NCBI GenBank assembly: GCA_008360955.1
Contig: LUCM01011227.1
Coordinates: 130,508-194,507, forward strand
Direction: 5' to 3'
DNA from: Fasciolopsis buskii
Lineage: Eukaryota > Platyhelminthes > Trematoda > Plagiorchiida > Fasciolidae
DNA length: 64,000 nucleotides
This document shows positions 13,453-26,891 of this stretch, in pieces (the first letter of the stretch is position 1; each line of letters begins with the position of its first letter). Both the position numbers and the translations under genes were made by a program. The notes beneath the pieces are model-generated. The model was not told where the DNA came from and did no database searches. It worked only from the letters and a program-made list of their open reading frames with translations.

Positions 13453-15874
13453 CCACGGTTGAGTTTTTCTGACGGTCGCTATTTCCTTGTCAGTTGTAAG
13501 GCAATTATTGAAGGTACTGACAATAAACTAGAGAAGCAAAATGGGGTGCCTATTTGCTTAGAGTAATGTAATATTTAGCTTATGTGACCTCCGTTACAAC
13601 TAACAAGGTGAACATCCTGGCCAGAAGCCGTTCTAATGATGGCTGCATGATGAATAACAGGACTACCCAAAAAGATGATCGAAAACATGAGGTGCTTTGA
13701 CAGTGCTCAGAATTTCCCGAAGTTACATACATCGTTTCATTTGACCGGTGTTTGACGTTTTTTTAAGAGCAAACATGTTCGACACATTTTTCGCGTTTCC
13801 TAGGAACACATCAGGATTAGATGTTTTTTTCAGAATTTTGTCCAATAACCCATAATCTACTGAGAATTATCCACATGGATCACTAGGACTTATTTCGGTC
13901 GAGTTTGTAAAGAATGATTAGTGTACGTTTATATTTAACTACTTAAAAGTTAAACTCTCGGAAGCAACAGTAGATCAGCTGGGCTGAACAGACAAAATTC
14001 GGCATTTGAAATGAATACAGTTTTAATTTTTAAAAGGATTGGACTAGCCATTTCACCATGAGCATTTTGCAAATGTGATGTGAATGGAGTAATTATGTAA
14101 TTAATCTGTCGACGAGAATAAATCAGCTGCTGAATAGGTTCAGCTAGGACCAAACAAATCAGACACGCACAACACATGGAATAGGCTAGTGAAATGTCAT
14201 TCCTGAAAATGCCACTAAACCATAGAGAAGACAGCTCAGTAAGGCGATCAGTACACAGTAAAGCCACGGTTATGGACAATGTATCCAATTTTACAGCCTT
14301 CTGGCAATGTGAAGGGGAACTTAATTGGATGAACTGAGGGTGCTGTTGAAGCAGGACCTCAAACGGCAAGAAAGGCGTTCATCGAAAACGGCAAGAGAAG
14401 TGCAGTGATTGATAAAACAGTAGAAACAGATGGAGTAATTCATGTGCGATGGCAGAAGGGTAGCCTGCATGCTTTTACTTGTCGTTCAAAGTTCCCCGCT
14501 TACAAAGGTGATACCAAGAGGAATGAATAGAATCAATAATAGCCATTTTATACAGCCAATCTTTGAATTCTATTCAGACCCGGTCCGGTGATCTCGTACA
14601 GTCTAAAATAAAAACCTCTTGATTCTGCGGCCTTGGTGACTGTCTTTTCTTTCATTTGTTCCTATTAAGAAATATAAATTAACCGCATTAGCGGACTCTT
14701 GTCTAGATACATTCGGGACCACAACTCGGCATGAATGAACACCGGAACAATTACGTCATCAAATAGCTCTTGATTTTACCCTGGTAGGGGAGTAACTACG
14801 TCGTGAATAAGACGAAGGCTCTTCTTGCTTTGTGCAAAGACAGGGTTCAGCAGATCAGACTGGCAAAATATTGTATCTTATGCTTAGCAGAAACTGTCGC
14901 GATCCGTCTTCGCAATCCTTCATAAAACGCCTCTAAACAATCTTGTTTTCGGTACTTTACAACCGGCTAAATGCGGCACCTTATGTAGGTATTAAGATAA
15001 GATGATCAAAAAGTAATGGTATTAGCAAATAAGTGGTTTTCGGAATGATGTGTCTTCATGGTTGCTGTGTAGTCGGTGTCGTGTTAGATGATGTGTGTTG
15101 TTAATTGTCGTCAAGCTCTGAAAACAAGCTTGTTTGCTACCGCATTTTCCAGTGTCTCAGTTGGGAACTTTCAAGTTCGCTAAACAATCTGTTGTCACTT
15201 TTCACACTTCCCAGCCAGTCGTCTACACTAGTGCAAACCTTAGGAGAAGAAAATAATTAACAATAAACATTCCTGTTTTTCCGGGTTATGCATGCAACAT
15301 CATCGATCTCTTTCTCACGTACACTTTCAAACAACTAATCGATTTTTAAAAATCCTTCCTAACCGTTGTAATTTAAACTTTGGGCAACTTTGAAATTGGT
15401 TTTGAAAACAGATAAAACAGAAGGTAATTCTGAAAGCAATTTCTAGCACTCGAAGATTACTGTCATTGAACTAGCAAAAAATAAAGAAGACATTTAATCG
15501 CTCCTAGGAGAAAAACAAATGGGGACATAATTTGATCCAAAAAACAATAAAAATTAAGGCATTGAGAAAACAATTGTGAGGACTCTGTGACACTTATGTA
15601 TCGAAAGAAGTAATGCACCCGTAGAATGGGTATTAAATTTACAGACTATACAAATACGATAAAATCCATGTTTCACGTTAAATAGGGCTAGCACTCTGAT
15701 TTGGATTATGAAAGAGGTCGTGAAGTATCTTCCAGAAGGTAGAAGAAAAAACGATTAGTTGCTTGGTTGGAACAGAAAAGGTCAGCAGTGGTGCCGAATT
15801 TATGTGGTGGTGGTTTTTAGCACAGTTTAACCACCGATTAATCGCATTCTGCGGGGCTATGAATATCACAATCA

Positions 15875-15932
15875 GGGCTAACTCAAGGGGTGTTGTTCAC
15901 TACGGTCATAAGGGTTGCAAACAGCCCAGCTA
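15875..15932 (+). repeat. Dispersed repeat, copy 1 (partner 16765-16822)
   Basis: An ungapped alignment with 16765-16822 gives 43 matches in 58 positions (about 74%). Exact shared blocks include CTAACTC, GTTGTTCA and TACGG. The two copies lie in the same orientation about 0.9 kb apart. There is no coding signal, and the family is not recognised. Confidence 0.55.
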
Positions 15933-16176
15933 TTTTTCTTCTCAGTAGTATTTTTCGAATAAGGATAGATGAGCAAAATTCCCCTGGAATCACGCGGCAG
16001 GTTTCGCGGTCATTGCCGCTCTTCATGTATATATACCCGGTATCCTTCTGTCCAGCCATCTCTATACTAGTGCGCTCCTATCTTAGTTTCTCACTATAAC
16101 TTCAATGTATCCCATTTGTGAAGATTAGTCCTACCTCACTGACGAAAGTCCCTTGACGGATCACTTAGTGGTTATT

Positions 16177-16237
16177 AAATGGATTCATTATCCATTCGCG
16201 CTCCTAAAGATTCAAATGAGATTCTGGTGAGCCCAGT
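16177..16237 (+). repeat. Dispersed repeat, copy B (partner 9528-9591)
   Basis: This matches 9528-9591 as described there: a shared AAATGGA-TCAT-ATCCA block, the 16-base exact word, then GGTGA and CCAGT. It lies about 250 bases after the repeat at 15875-15932, so the two could belong to one larger decayed element, but no second joint occurrence is seen here. Confidence 0.5.
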
Positions 16238-16764
16238 TATTTGTTGAACGGCAATGAGGACTTCGGATATCAAGTGCCGCTGACCCAAGTGAACAGCACA
16301 GAAAGACCAACAGTGTAGGATGTCCACACTTGTCACACTTGTCATATTTTCAGCTGTCTATACTAACTAATCTGTGAATTACATAACATTCAGTCAACAA
16401 ATGCGCCGACCGGGCATAGAAGTCAAATAATTAATGTCATCAACGTTGCAATCTGCATTAATAGCTTCTGCGAACAAAGGACTGGATTGCATAGTCTGTT
16501 CAATATAACCTCATTGATATCGAACACTTTCGGACTATTAATGGGTTTAAAAGACGAGGTGCGGTCAGCTGTGTATTTGATAGTTATCATATATTTCGCA
16601 TCCAATGACCCCGGGGTCATGATTGGGATTGCTCTTCGTATTAGGGGATTGTGACATCGACTGGCCAACTAATGGGGGTGTTTTCACATATTTTATGAAA
16701 GTCTTCGGACTGTTCCGCTGACGCAAACGTCACAGCAACTGCAGGTGAACCTATTTATCATTTT

Positions 16765-16822
16765 GGACTAACTCGAGGTGGGTTGTTCAATACGGCCGGC
16801 AATGTTCCAAAAAGCCCCGTTA
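16765..16822 (+). repeat. Dispersed repeat, copy 2 (partner 15875-15932)
   Basis: Same-orientation partner of 15875-15932, about 74% identical over 58 ungapped positions. Copies this diverged are old. Confidence 0.55.
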
Positions 16823-19513
16823 CCTGTGGCATATGACGACTTGGTTGAGCTGAGTTGGACGTTATATCAGAGTGTGAGGAATTTTGATGGTACTCCTACT
16901 ATTCCAACATCTGAGTTTCGCAATGGTGAGAAACTGGCAATGAGCTGAATACAAACACTGTTCTCCGGTTTCGAATCACAAGAATCTAGACAAAATGGAT
17001 TTCCGTATTTCGACTCAGTGATATACAGTAAGAGAGTGGAAGATGTGAGTCCATCTGGGCTGCAGTCTGTGTAGGCATATGCCAGGATGTATCAGAACTG
17101 CAGCTGGTTTTTCCCACAGAAACCTCTTAGTCTAGTGGAACATCGGCGACTGTAGTGCAGGATCCTGTCTGCCAGTGCGGCTTTCTTCCTATTGATGACA
17201 GCCGAACCAACATCAGTAAGACCATGAGTAGCAGTCATAAAGTTCTCTGAAATGAATAAATAAACTTTCTATAAGGAACTAGGAGGTAGTTGCAGATGAA
17301 CTGTGGAGCCGGAATATTGGATGAATCAATTGAATGGAGAGTCAACCCAAAGAAAATTGCAGCTATTTGGCTTAGGAAGTTTCATTGTCAATTACTTCTT
17401 GGGTTGCTGGGCTACTCCATCACACAGTCCAGATTGCGCCTGTTTTTTCAGGGGTGAACTTCGAGCCTGTTTGCAGCCAAGTGAGACCTGTATTTTCAAA
17501 TGGGCCGGTGGCCAGTTAGTTGATCAAGGTGGAAATACCTATTCAGTCAGCAAATCACGACAAGAGAAGGTGACTGCACTATTTTGGAGGACCAAACCCC
17601 GCACATCACTTCCACCAGCAAACGTGTGATATTCCGTAGGAGGAAGGCTTACCAGGCGGATATACACGGTACCATCGAAACTAGTGCAGCCAGTCCGCCA
17701 CCACTTATTCGCTATACCTGGACTCACCCTATTCAGGGCTGACCACCGACCTGATGACAGTTCCCATAATAATCAACTTATGGAAATCACCGCATTTTTA
17801 TCGATACTCATGCGGTTCATCTGCTCAATTAGATCCGCAAACTTCAGCAGCAAAGACAATTTTGAATTTGTAGATAATGGTTATGCTTCATGGAGTTAAC
17901 TTTTGCCATATTTGTCTTTATCATTGAATCACCACAGGCTAGTTAATTGACTTAGTGGTTAAAACTGATCTGACCCGAAGAAGAGAAACGGGGCTTAAAT
18001 ACTAGGGCATTAAATGATTGGGTTTTTGCTTTCTGCCTCTGAAATTGCAGTTTATGTACACCTAGTTGTGAACTAGACATCCACGCCTGAAGCACAGATT
18101 ACTAACGGACAGAAAAGTCAAAAGCTTTAAAATAACTAATTAAACTTTGCAAATCAGCGAAAAGAACGCGGCTGATTGTTGAGCTAAAAAGACAGCTTGA
18201 ACCAGAGCTGCTTTGCATCAAATCATGAAGCTGCCTGCAGTAAGACGAAATACTTTTTAGATACGTGTTTGTCCCGGTAATCCCATTTAAGGCAGTGATT
18301 AACAGGGTTTAGATGCGTGTCTGCTATTAAGTAACGGACAGCAAATCCTTAGCTTCTAGTCGAGAACCAGGCTAGTAACATTGGTGAGAACCAAAATATG
18401 CGGTGTACAGGTTTTAAGGAAAGTAAAAGTGGAGGCTGAAAAAATGGAACACTAGAATTTACATCCAGAAAGCTTTTATGAAGTCCCGGGACCTAGAAAT
18501 CGAGAAGAAATAGGACAGACATTAGTCGAATTCTACAATATTCGGTCTATCTTGTATGGGTGATATTGAATTGCCCACGAAGGCATTAAGCAGGCGGCTG
18601 ATCGGCATGCCGTAAACCGTTGCAATTTGTTTGTTGAACCTAGAGCAATGTGGGAGATACGCCCTCGTGCAGAAGCTAATGGTGACTTGAAAATAAGTAA
18701 TCTCGTTCTAAATATAGTTTCCTTGGCAAATAATATGTAAATTCACTTCTCCTTCGTTCTTTTGTTTCTCGTCTGCATCTTCATATTAGACACAAGCTTC
18801 AAGTCTTTATTCCACCACTTTGCACATATTTGATACTCAGCGCGTCAAGGTGACAAAATGTTATTCGTCACCAGCCTATTCAATTCAGACTAGGGATATA
18901 AACCTAATTTGATTTGCTCCGCACAGCAAAATAGGTTAGTTCGTTCTAGAGGCTTAGTTCCGATTGTTTTTCGCCGTCTAACGTTCGGAAAACGATGCCG
19001 TCTGTGATGTGAATTAAAACCAGACGGGCCAGATGCACTAGATGTTGGTCTTGTTGTCGAGGCCCAGCCAGTTTCATTTGTTTCATTGTCTGAGTTACTA
19101 ACACGGACACTTTTTAATCAGATGTGTGATGGCCTTTTATCAGAATATTACAAAAGCCATAGAAAGAAAAAAATAGGCACACGCAATGTAACGAAGTCCT
19201 CATGCGTAATAGTTAAACAAGTTGCATAAACGACAGGCCGTAAATGGTAATCATTGTTTTCGCCGTAGCACGAAGCGGAAGGAAGTGCACGTGGTGGGAG
19301 AGGAAACTGACGTCTCATTTATTAGAACTACCCTAAATGTCTTTATCGCAACTCAAAATTGTCTCTGAGCATAACCATTTCTCCGTTATCAAGAATATTT
19401 ACACACTCACCCACGAAAATTAAGTAAGGCTTGCTGAATTTACTTGACTCGGTGACTTTTATTAAGTAAGTCTTTTAGTTTGTGTTGTGAGCGAACAAAA
19501 TATTAATAATAGG

Positions 19514-19534
19514 TTTAATAATAATAATAATAAA
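19514..19534. repeat. (AAT)n microsatellite
   Basis: About six AAT units, followed by AAAATTATTG, which can pair back on the repeat. Confidence 0.75.
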
Positions 19535-22500
19535 AATTATTGTTACTTTACAACAGTTTCATCAGTAGTCTAGGATATTCAGGCTAGACAGACTGAAAGA
19601 TGTTATATGTGGTTAGATTCTGGCCAAATCAAGTCTGCATAATGTTAAACATAAGTTTGTTGAATGTGTAAAGGACCAGGGTGGGTGGGTGGTTGGGGAG
19701 GAACCAACAAACTACTTGGCGTTTGGACAGTAGAAAACAATGGAGCGCAGACGCAAAAAAGGAAGTAAATAATCCTATTGGAAAGAATTCTAGGGAAACA
19801 TTATTTGCCCTAAATATGATCTAGAATTATCCGATATAACAACAACCAAAGCATGAAACATTTCTTATCGTGAATATCACTCTTAGTAGGTCCGACTGTA
19901 CTCTATCCCTCTGCCTTAGAATTACCCAACTTTTTCGTTAGTCAATATTAAGTTCGATGAATTGTACATGTGGAATTACATTATTTAGTCTCCCCTAAGG
20001 TTCCTTAAGGCACTAGATTTACTTAATCTCCATTGTGTCCAAAGTTGAACTGAAAAGTCCATGACCAACAGAACGGCGGATAATTGCATTAACCAGCAAG
20101 TGACAGCCGGATGACTGAAGGGCGTCAAGCTATCGAATACTTCGCCAGTTGATTTCGGTCGTCATTAACAGTTCAGAACTAAAGGAGAACAGTGAGTGAG
20201 CGTGACAATTTCACGGTAGTGAAGCGTTTTAATAGAGCAAGGAGTAACAGAAGGAAATGAATCTGAAAACTGCCAGAAACGCTTCTGAGAAACCGTTTTA
20301 TCGATGAGTGAAATGCAGGTTTTAACTAATATCACCAGTCAAATCGTATCTGGTACTTGTTTGCACTAGAGAACTCGGACAGTTTGAAGGCCATGGTGTC
20401 TTTTGACGAAATAAAGGGATCAGTAAACGTGATCGCACTTTAGTCTTCTACTAAGCTTTCATATTTTGGAGTATTTTACAGCTTGTAACGTACGGCACAG
20501 CAAACCGACGAGTGGTGGAAATCCAACAGACGGAAATCCAATGTATCTCGTAAACTAACTGAGTCACTTTATGACGACGGGGAGATGGGAGGATTAGTTA
20601 AACTGAAAATGTTGGAAGCTAATTAAATCGTTCACCAGGAGCCGGAAATTTGCATATTCGTTTTTGGTCCCTATTAGTTCCCGTTAAAGTGATTGACTGG
20701 GATTCAGTAGCGATTGAAATCCAATGATTAGTGCGGTAGGAAGAACGAGAACTAAATAACTATTGCAATTTTCTATCCAAAATAAAAGTGCCCAAAAGTA
20801 AACAGCGGCCACTGAAGTACTCGGGTGCGGAGATGAGAATGGATAAATAAAAATTCAGGATATTCATTTCCAGATAAGGGGAGGCCAACTAATAGACCAC
20901 CGTAGATAACAAAAAGTCTATCTTGGAACGAATTCTACTTGGGGAAGTGATTTGCGGAAACACGGAATGACAAACAATCTGATGTGTAACTTAGAGTTAG
21001 GTTGAGGGAGTGAAGGTGGACAAAATTAACGTTTGGGCCACAGGATTTCGATAGTTACTGGTCTTTGTCCAACTGTATCTAACAATAAGTAATAATTAGA
21101 TGTTGCTGAGTTTATGATAACCTATGAGCATGCAGGAAATGGCGTTAGAGTGGATGGTATATCCTCATTCAATAGTTTTTGCTAGGGCGCCTATGGCATT
21201 AGCCGAAATCAGGAAATTGCGTTTCCCCACCGGTATAGACTCCAATCAGTGAAGCTATACCGGCACAGTGATTGAATAAGTATGTCGTAGTACCAATCAA
21301 ACCCAATGCTCGTAGACGACCGTATCCACTTATCCAAGTGAATAGAATAAGTAGTATGTGAAATCCCGAATACAGCAACACAAAAGTGAACAAATAAAAC
21401 ATAGAGACAATAAGAATAATATCTGCTTTAAACGGGACATGAACTGCCCTTCTAGTTAGTCTGTGACTTATACATGTCTCATAAGAATCGAATCGTATGA
21501 TGAGGTGCTAAGCAAGTTCACATGAGCAGATAGATTCTGTTCAATCAAATTAACAGTTGGTTGAAAGAACTATTATAATAACAACTTATTCACATTCCCT
21601 AAGGATCATCAGAATAGCCACTGAATCCGAGTTGATTAAGATGGTTGTGACATGTTTCGTGCAGGCCCGATAAATGCTTGCCTCGATGTAAATCAACCGC
21701 CGAGGCAGGTAACACTTGGACGGTATGTTCAGGTGGCCAAGCCATGACATGGTAATAGGTAAGAACTCCTTATTCGGCGGACTAGATTTTGTTGGTGAAG
21801 TTAGACTAGGTGGTTAGGATTCACGAGATGCCCCAGAAGATGAATACAGATAGTGAATGACCCCATTTACTGTGTTATTCACTGGCTGGTTTTGGACTCG
21901 AAGTCGTCCATCTTCTGTAGAGTAGTGAAACTTAATGGTTTGCATTTGGTCATTCACTGTTTTTACTCCCTTTTATCTGTGAGCAGACGACGCTATGAGG
22001 TAGTAATCAAATCCAGAACACAGTTGTGCCAGGTTCCTGATTGTAAAATATGAAATCAACTAATAGATTGTATTGATTGATGTATGTTGAATGTATGGTT
22101 GAATTTACTCTAACAGAATCGACACTGAAGAAACTTTTTCTCGACATGAACTTGGACGGGAAGCATGGCAATACATTACTACCACATCTATCTCTTCAAG
22201 TATCCGCTACGTTCAAATTAAAAACGGAAAACAACAAATCAGAATTACAGTCTAAAAACTACTGACCTCAGAGGCGGTAGTAATTCCAGCATTGGGAATG
22301 TTCACTCCAGTTACTGCAATCACTAATACCACCGACATGGAAAGCAAACACATGCAATATCAGCTTTGATCGTTCCGCGTAAAACCGTAATATTAATTTG
22401 ACGAAGTGGAATGGTTCAGACGGGATCACTAAGAAATCACATCCGTTAGCTGCAAAGATGACGCGATGTACAGCTGTTTAAAATAACTGACGATTCACAA

Positions 22501-22850
22501 GTGATATATGACTGATATTCGATATCTCAAAATCAGGCCTATTCCCCGTTACTACCTACGAGAAAGGACATCAAAAACATACCAACACAAGCACACACAA
22601 AAACATCCACATCACACATGAGTTTAACAGACAGGAAATTTACCACTTTTTTAACGAGACATGAATACAGAAAAGGAAAATAAGTAGAATAAGGATTGTT
22701 AGGTCTCTCCCAATAGCAACATCTGGAGTGCAATGATAACCGGTCTAGAAAAAAATTGACTGTAGGCTGAGTAATTTTTTGAGCTGGACAGCATAAGAGG
22801 TACTCTGCAAACTTGGATACTGTTTGACATTCTAGTACACACAATTTCAG

Positions 22851-23100
22851 TTTGCCTTGCAGTTGTTGACACTTCGTTTACCACACGATATTTTGTTTCG
22901 ATATAAATGGCAATGCACTCATAATGGAGCTGAATGGTTGAGTAGATTTAATGACGTTTGCAAGCTAGTTTATTGGCATCTGTCTATTAATGGCATTGTT
23001 TTCGTTGGGTACTATCGAACATTTACACGTAATTCCTCTACTCGGCAGGCTGAAGATAAAGGGGTAAATTCTGTGATTTGTTTGTACCATAGAAAACGAG
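22851..23100 (+). CDS. Weak candidate exon, unknown protein
   Basis: The acceptor AATTTCAG ends at 22850 and a consensus donor CGAG|GTGAGTAAG begins at 23101. One frame is open throughout, about 83 codons, starting FALQLLTLRLPHDILF and ending in phase 1. A second acceptor (CTTGCAG) at 22862 is in the same frame. The residues include several Trp and Cys, but no family is recognised and the minus strand is also open over part of the region. The donor is strong; the coding call is weak and could be chance. Confidence 0.18.
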
Positions 23101-25916
23101 GTGAGTAAGTTGACCAAGGCTGTTGGGATTGTACCTTCGGATATACAGCATAACGGATAGTCAGTTGTAAAATAAATGATATTGCCGTATTTACTTTTCG
23201 AATTAACTCTGTCACTCCTCTTCAAAAATATGATGTGCACTATCATTCACTAAAGTTGAGCTGATGCATTTTTATGCTGAATGAGATCCACTTGACCGAT
23301 CAGTAGTGCATGCCGTCTGTCAAAATACTGATCCTGTAAGTGCTATCACTAAACCGTCGAATCTTCCCTGTACTTTTTTTCTGAATTTTTTGTTATCTCC
23401 TCATGCAATTTTTCTCATGCCAACTCAGCTGGAGAAGATTAAGAGCTGCCACCGATTGAGCAGCTTAAAGGGTCAGATTTAGGTCATGGAACACTTAATA
23501 GAGTGAAATCTTTCCGTCTACTTAGTAGTAAGTTTGTACATGACCAGTCTAGGCAACTGGGTATCGTTTCTCTTCAAATGATTCATCAAGCAAAAATTCC
23601 TCCTTCAGAAACCGTCGAAAAACACCTTTCAGGGATTCATTAGATTCCTTATGGTGAACTGGGTTTTGTTGTTCCGTGATGAGTCACATGAGAATACAAT
23701 TAGACCAGGTGCTGCTGAAATCTATCAAGTTGTCGTCTCCCATCTGCCACTCAGCTTTCGCAATCTCAATCGAAATAAAATGTGGAAGCTCAAGCATTTA
23801 GTAAAGGACGTTGATTTCATTAGTAACCAATCAAGGCAACGCTGTCTCGACTGAATTCACACAAGGATAATGTTGAATTTCCTTGAAATTTAATGAACAT
23901 ACTACTATGCGAGTGGCTGCTGAATATGTCTAGGAATCAGGTATCTTTCTCCTTGCGAGGCCATTGGACGATCTTGTCACTTGAATGCATAACCTGCGAT
24001 CGACTTCACGGTGTTCTGACGCGAAAGTTTCATGAGAAAACAAAGTACTTCGAGGGCTATCGTCAACAAAAGAGAACAAAACACCACATGTTGCTTTAAA
24101 AACCGGTCTGGTAACAGTACGGATAAAACAGGTGTACGCACTGTGATGATTTTGTTACGCAATATTCCAAGAAGCCTTCTAACAATTACTCTTCGATAAC
24201 CATATACGTCAGCAAGGCTATGTGATGGAGATTGATGAAACTGCGCTCGGATTTTACTGGACTATGTGGCTTGAGGGAAGTAGGCTGTTGAAGATTGCAG
24301 GAAAACAATACTGAAAACACCAAATTTTCGTCTAGAAATGATAGGTCAACCGTGGCACCTTTGTGCTTAAAACTAATAGTCAGTCATAGCCTTTCCGCAT
24401 CAAATTTTCTTTTCTGAGGCAGGGCTTTATTCGACCCACTCCGGAGCAGTCATCAGTCAATTAATACTAAGGAATTTGCATCTTTTTCCCCTTGGCTGTG
24501 TTAGACTCCGTAAGCATAATAATGATCGATTTGAGGCAGCTCACTCTTCATGAGCTGTAAGTCAATTTAGTCAAGGGTTTAAAATCTAATTCTTGTCACT
24601 GCTGTTCGAATATTTGCTGAATGTAGCAAATACCTAAGCGTTGGCTTACAACACCAGTATCGGTTTCTTATCCTGATTAGAAGTCTTCGTCTTAAAAACC
24701 TTTTCAAAGTCATATCTTAACATGCAGTTCGCCGATGTTTCAAATGAGAACCCGGAATGCTAGTGCGTTCACACAGCAGTGTCGCTGTGGATCTCTCATC
24801 CCTTCAGATCAGCATAACGTTGGACTGCCCTTGTACAACTTCATTCTATGTTTTGATGACAAACACCTGGAGTCGGATTTAATCTACCCAAACTTGCTAT
24901 AAATGCCAAAAATAATCTGTAAGAAATGTCGATATCCGAGAAATCAGTTAGTCAGATGGGATCATTCCCTAAGATGCTTCATCACATGCTGCCAAAACGT
25001 ATGGCTCCAACAAAACTAAATAAAATAAATAACTTGATTTCTGGCAACCCCAGTTCCGCCCAGCCACAACACTGACACAAATGAAGTCGCATGAGGTGTT
25101 GGAACTGTCATGATTTATTCGACCTATAATGTTTTCAATACAAATCCCTCTTTGTAGTTTATCGAATCAACGGTGAATGGAAAACAAATCTACTATAGAG
25201 TAAACGTGGTGCTTTAACGGATTACGCAAGCACCGATGGCCGCTGCCTCACCTTCGTAATGCAGCGGATGGAACTTGTACGTGAAAAAATGATCTTGCTT
25301 CGCTGTAAATGCTTTATTATCTCGACAGTGTTAGTATATAAAAGTTTATCGTCCATCAACAATTTGTTTAATTGTGAGAAGCTCGATTACCCTGTCTAGG
25401 TTTTCACGTGGCTTGTAGAGCATCATCATGGGTTTCGATAACCAACTGACCATGGGTAATAATTTCGTAAGGTTTATGAAACATGTACAATATCTTTAGA
25501 GACAATATGGTCCGGCGGCTACTGAAATGGAAATAACTGCCTTAATAAGGTATACAGATCAGGACAGCCCAGCTCGAATTTTTGGATGGTAGTTGTAAAA
25601 CAAAGGCTAGCAGCTCCACAGTAGACGATGAGCTATTCCAAACTACCATTAAATCTCAAAGTTTGTGGAAGCAGAACACTGGACTAACACAATCATGAAA
25701 AATGACCAGCCACTGTGTGATTATAAACATACTTTGCATTTTTAACTCATTGTCATGAAGTGAATTACCCTAGGCTAGCGGTAAAATAAATGTGTAAATA
25801 AACAATGTACTATGGTTTCAATAACCACGCAGAACCATTCGTCTTGAATCTGTTCACACAAACTCTCCGCCGTATCACGCTCTTATTTGATATTTTCTTG
25901 TCGCTGCCAGTGAAGA

Positions 25917-25945
25917 TGTTTATATTGCATTGTATTGCATAGACT
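25917..25945 (-). repeat. LINE 3' tail, short tandem repeats
   Basis: On the minus strand the sequence reads TGCAATACAATGCAATA, two near copies of a TACAATGCAA-like unit, 120 to 140 bases after the ORF2 stop. CR1 and related LINEs commonly end in short tandem units rather than poly(A). I take this as the likely 3' end; a second full-length copy would settle it. Confidence 0.5.
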
Positions 25946-26060
25946 TTTGCGTACGATCAATAATGTCACACTTTAATCAAAAATGAGGGCAAGAATAAAA
26001 TAGAAAAAAAATAAACGAAGTGAAAAATGCGCTCACCGCCTCGTAAAAATATAAAAGAAC

Positions 26061-26891
26061 TCATCCAGGAATAACCGCAGCACACCATGACAAGTTGCTC
26101 AGGAATTCGGTTGAAACCCGGCCACGGTTTGTCAAAATTCGTGCTAAATATGGGACAGTGAGGTCCCTATGGATATTGATTCTAGACAGTGTGGAACGAA
26201 AATCAGATCGTGTCGACATATGAGAGCGACACTTTGAAAGATCGTTGCGCAGAGGATGCGTGGGATCAGAAAGAATTTTGTGAGCAAATTTCTCACATGC
26301 TGATAAGTGTTGATTACATAGATTAAGGGGCAATTCAGTTGATGGCACGAAGGACACTCGGCTAATAATTGATAGTTCCCGGCGAAGAATTTTAGAGTCT
26401 TTTCCAAGTAAACCTGGAAATTTAACTGGAGAACAGTAGAGAAGGATTGGAAAAACATATTAGCATGGTGCCTTGTTTCACCCCGAAGTGCCGAAGCTTC
26501 CTGATTTGAAATGACAATCGTCCGAGATTCTTTATACAGTTAAGAATATCAGAACTCCATTTCAGATTCTTATCAATAGCAACTCCGAGATATTTCACAG
26601 GATCAACCGTGGCAAATGTTTCCAAGTTGATGAAAGACGTTTAAGATGGGTAGGCTGACCGAGAAATAGAGAGCGAGAACAGACATTCGAAACACCTAAA
26701 TGTGTTGAGATTTAAACCAGCTCGTGCTGAGAAATCATGAACAAAAGATAGGTTATTGGAAAATCATTGAAAATCATCGTTGTACGAAACGGCTCGAGGG
26801 AAGGCAACATCATCAGCATACTTAAACAGATGACAGGGTGAGCTAGTTGATAAGTCGCTGGTGTTAGTAGAGAAGAGAAGCGGTGGTAGAA
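26061..26891 (-). pseudogene. LINE ORF2, reverse transcriptase 3' part
   Basis: Starting at the gap edge, the minus strand encodes CHLFKYADDVAFPRA; the catalytic YADD lies at 26820-26809. It continues with FSARAGLNLN, the usual region after the catalytic motif where the GLxLN phrase occurs, and then VDPVKYLGVAIDKNLKW at about 26605-26555. Then follows a C-terminal part with CEKFAHKILSDP and VPYLARILTNRGR, ending at a stop at 26061. In-frame stops follow DDFQ and SAYPS, and frame changes separate the pieces. The function in an intact copy is target-primed reverse transcription. This fragment lacks RT motifs 1 to 4, which fall in the gap, and cannot make an active enzyme. Confidence 0.9.

Larger units (their letters stand above)
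11985..25916. other. Long non-coding stretch (intron or intergenic)
   Basis: This holds two repeat pair members (15875-15932 and 16765-16822), the second copy of the 9528 repeat (16177-16237), two short AAT-type microsatellites and one weak exon candidate (22851-23100). No conserved domain is recognised in any frame. The remaining open frames are short and of chance length. Confidence 0.5.
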
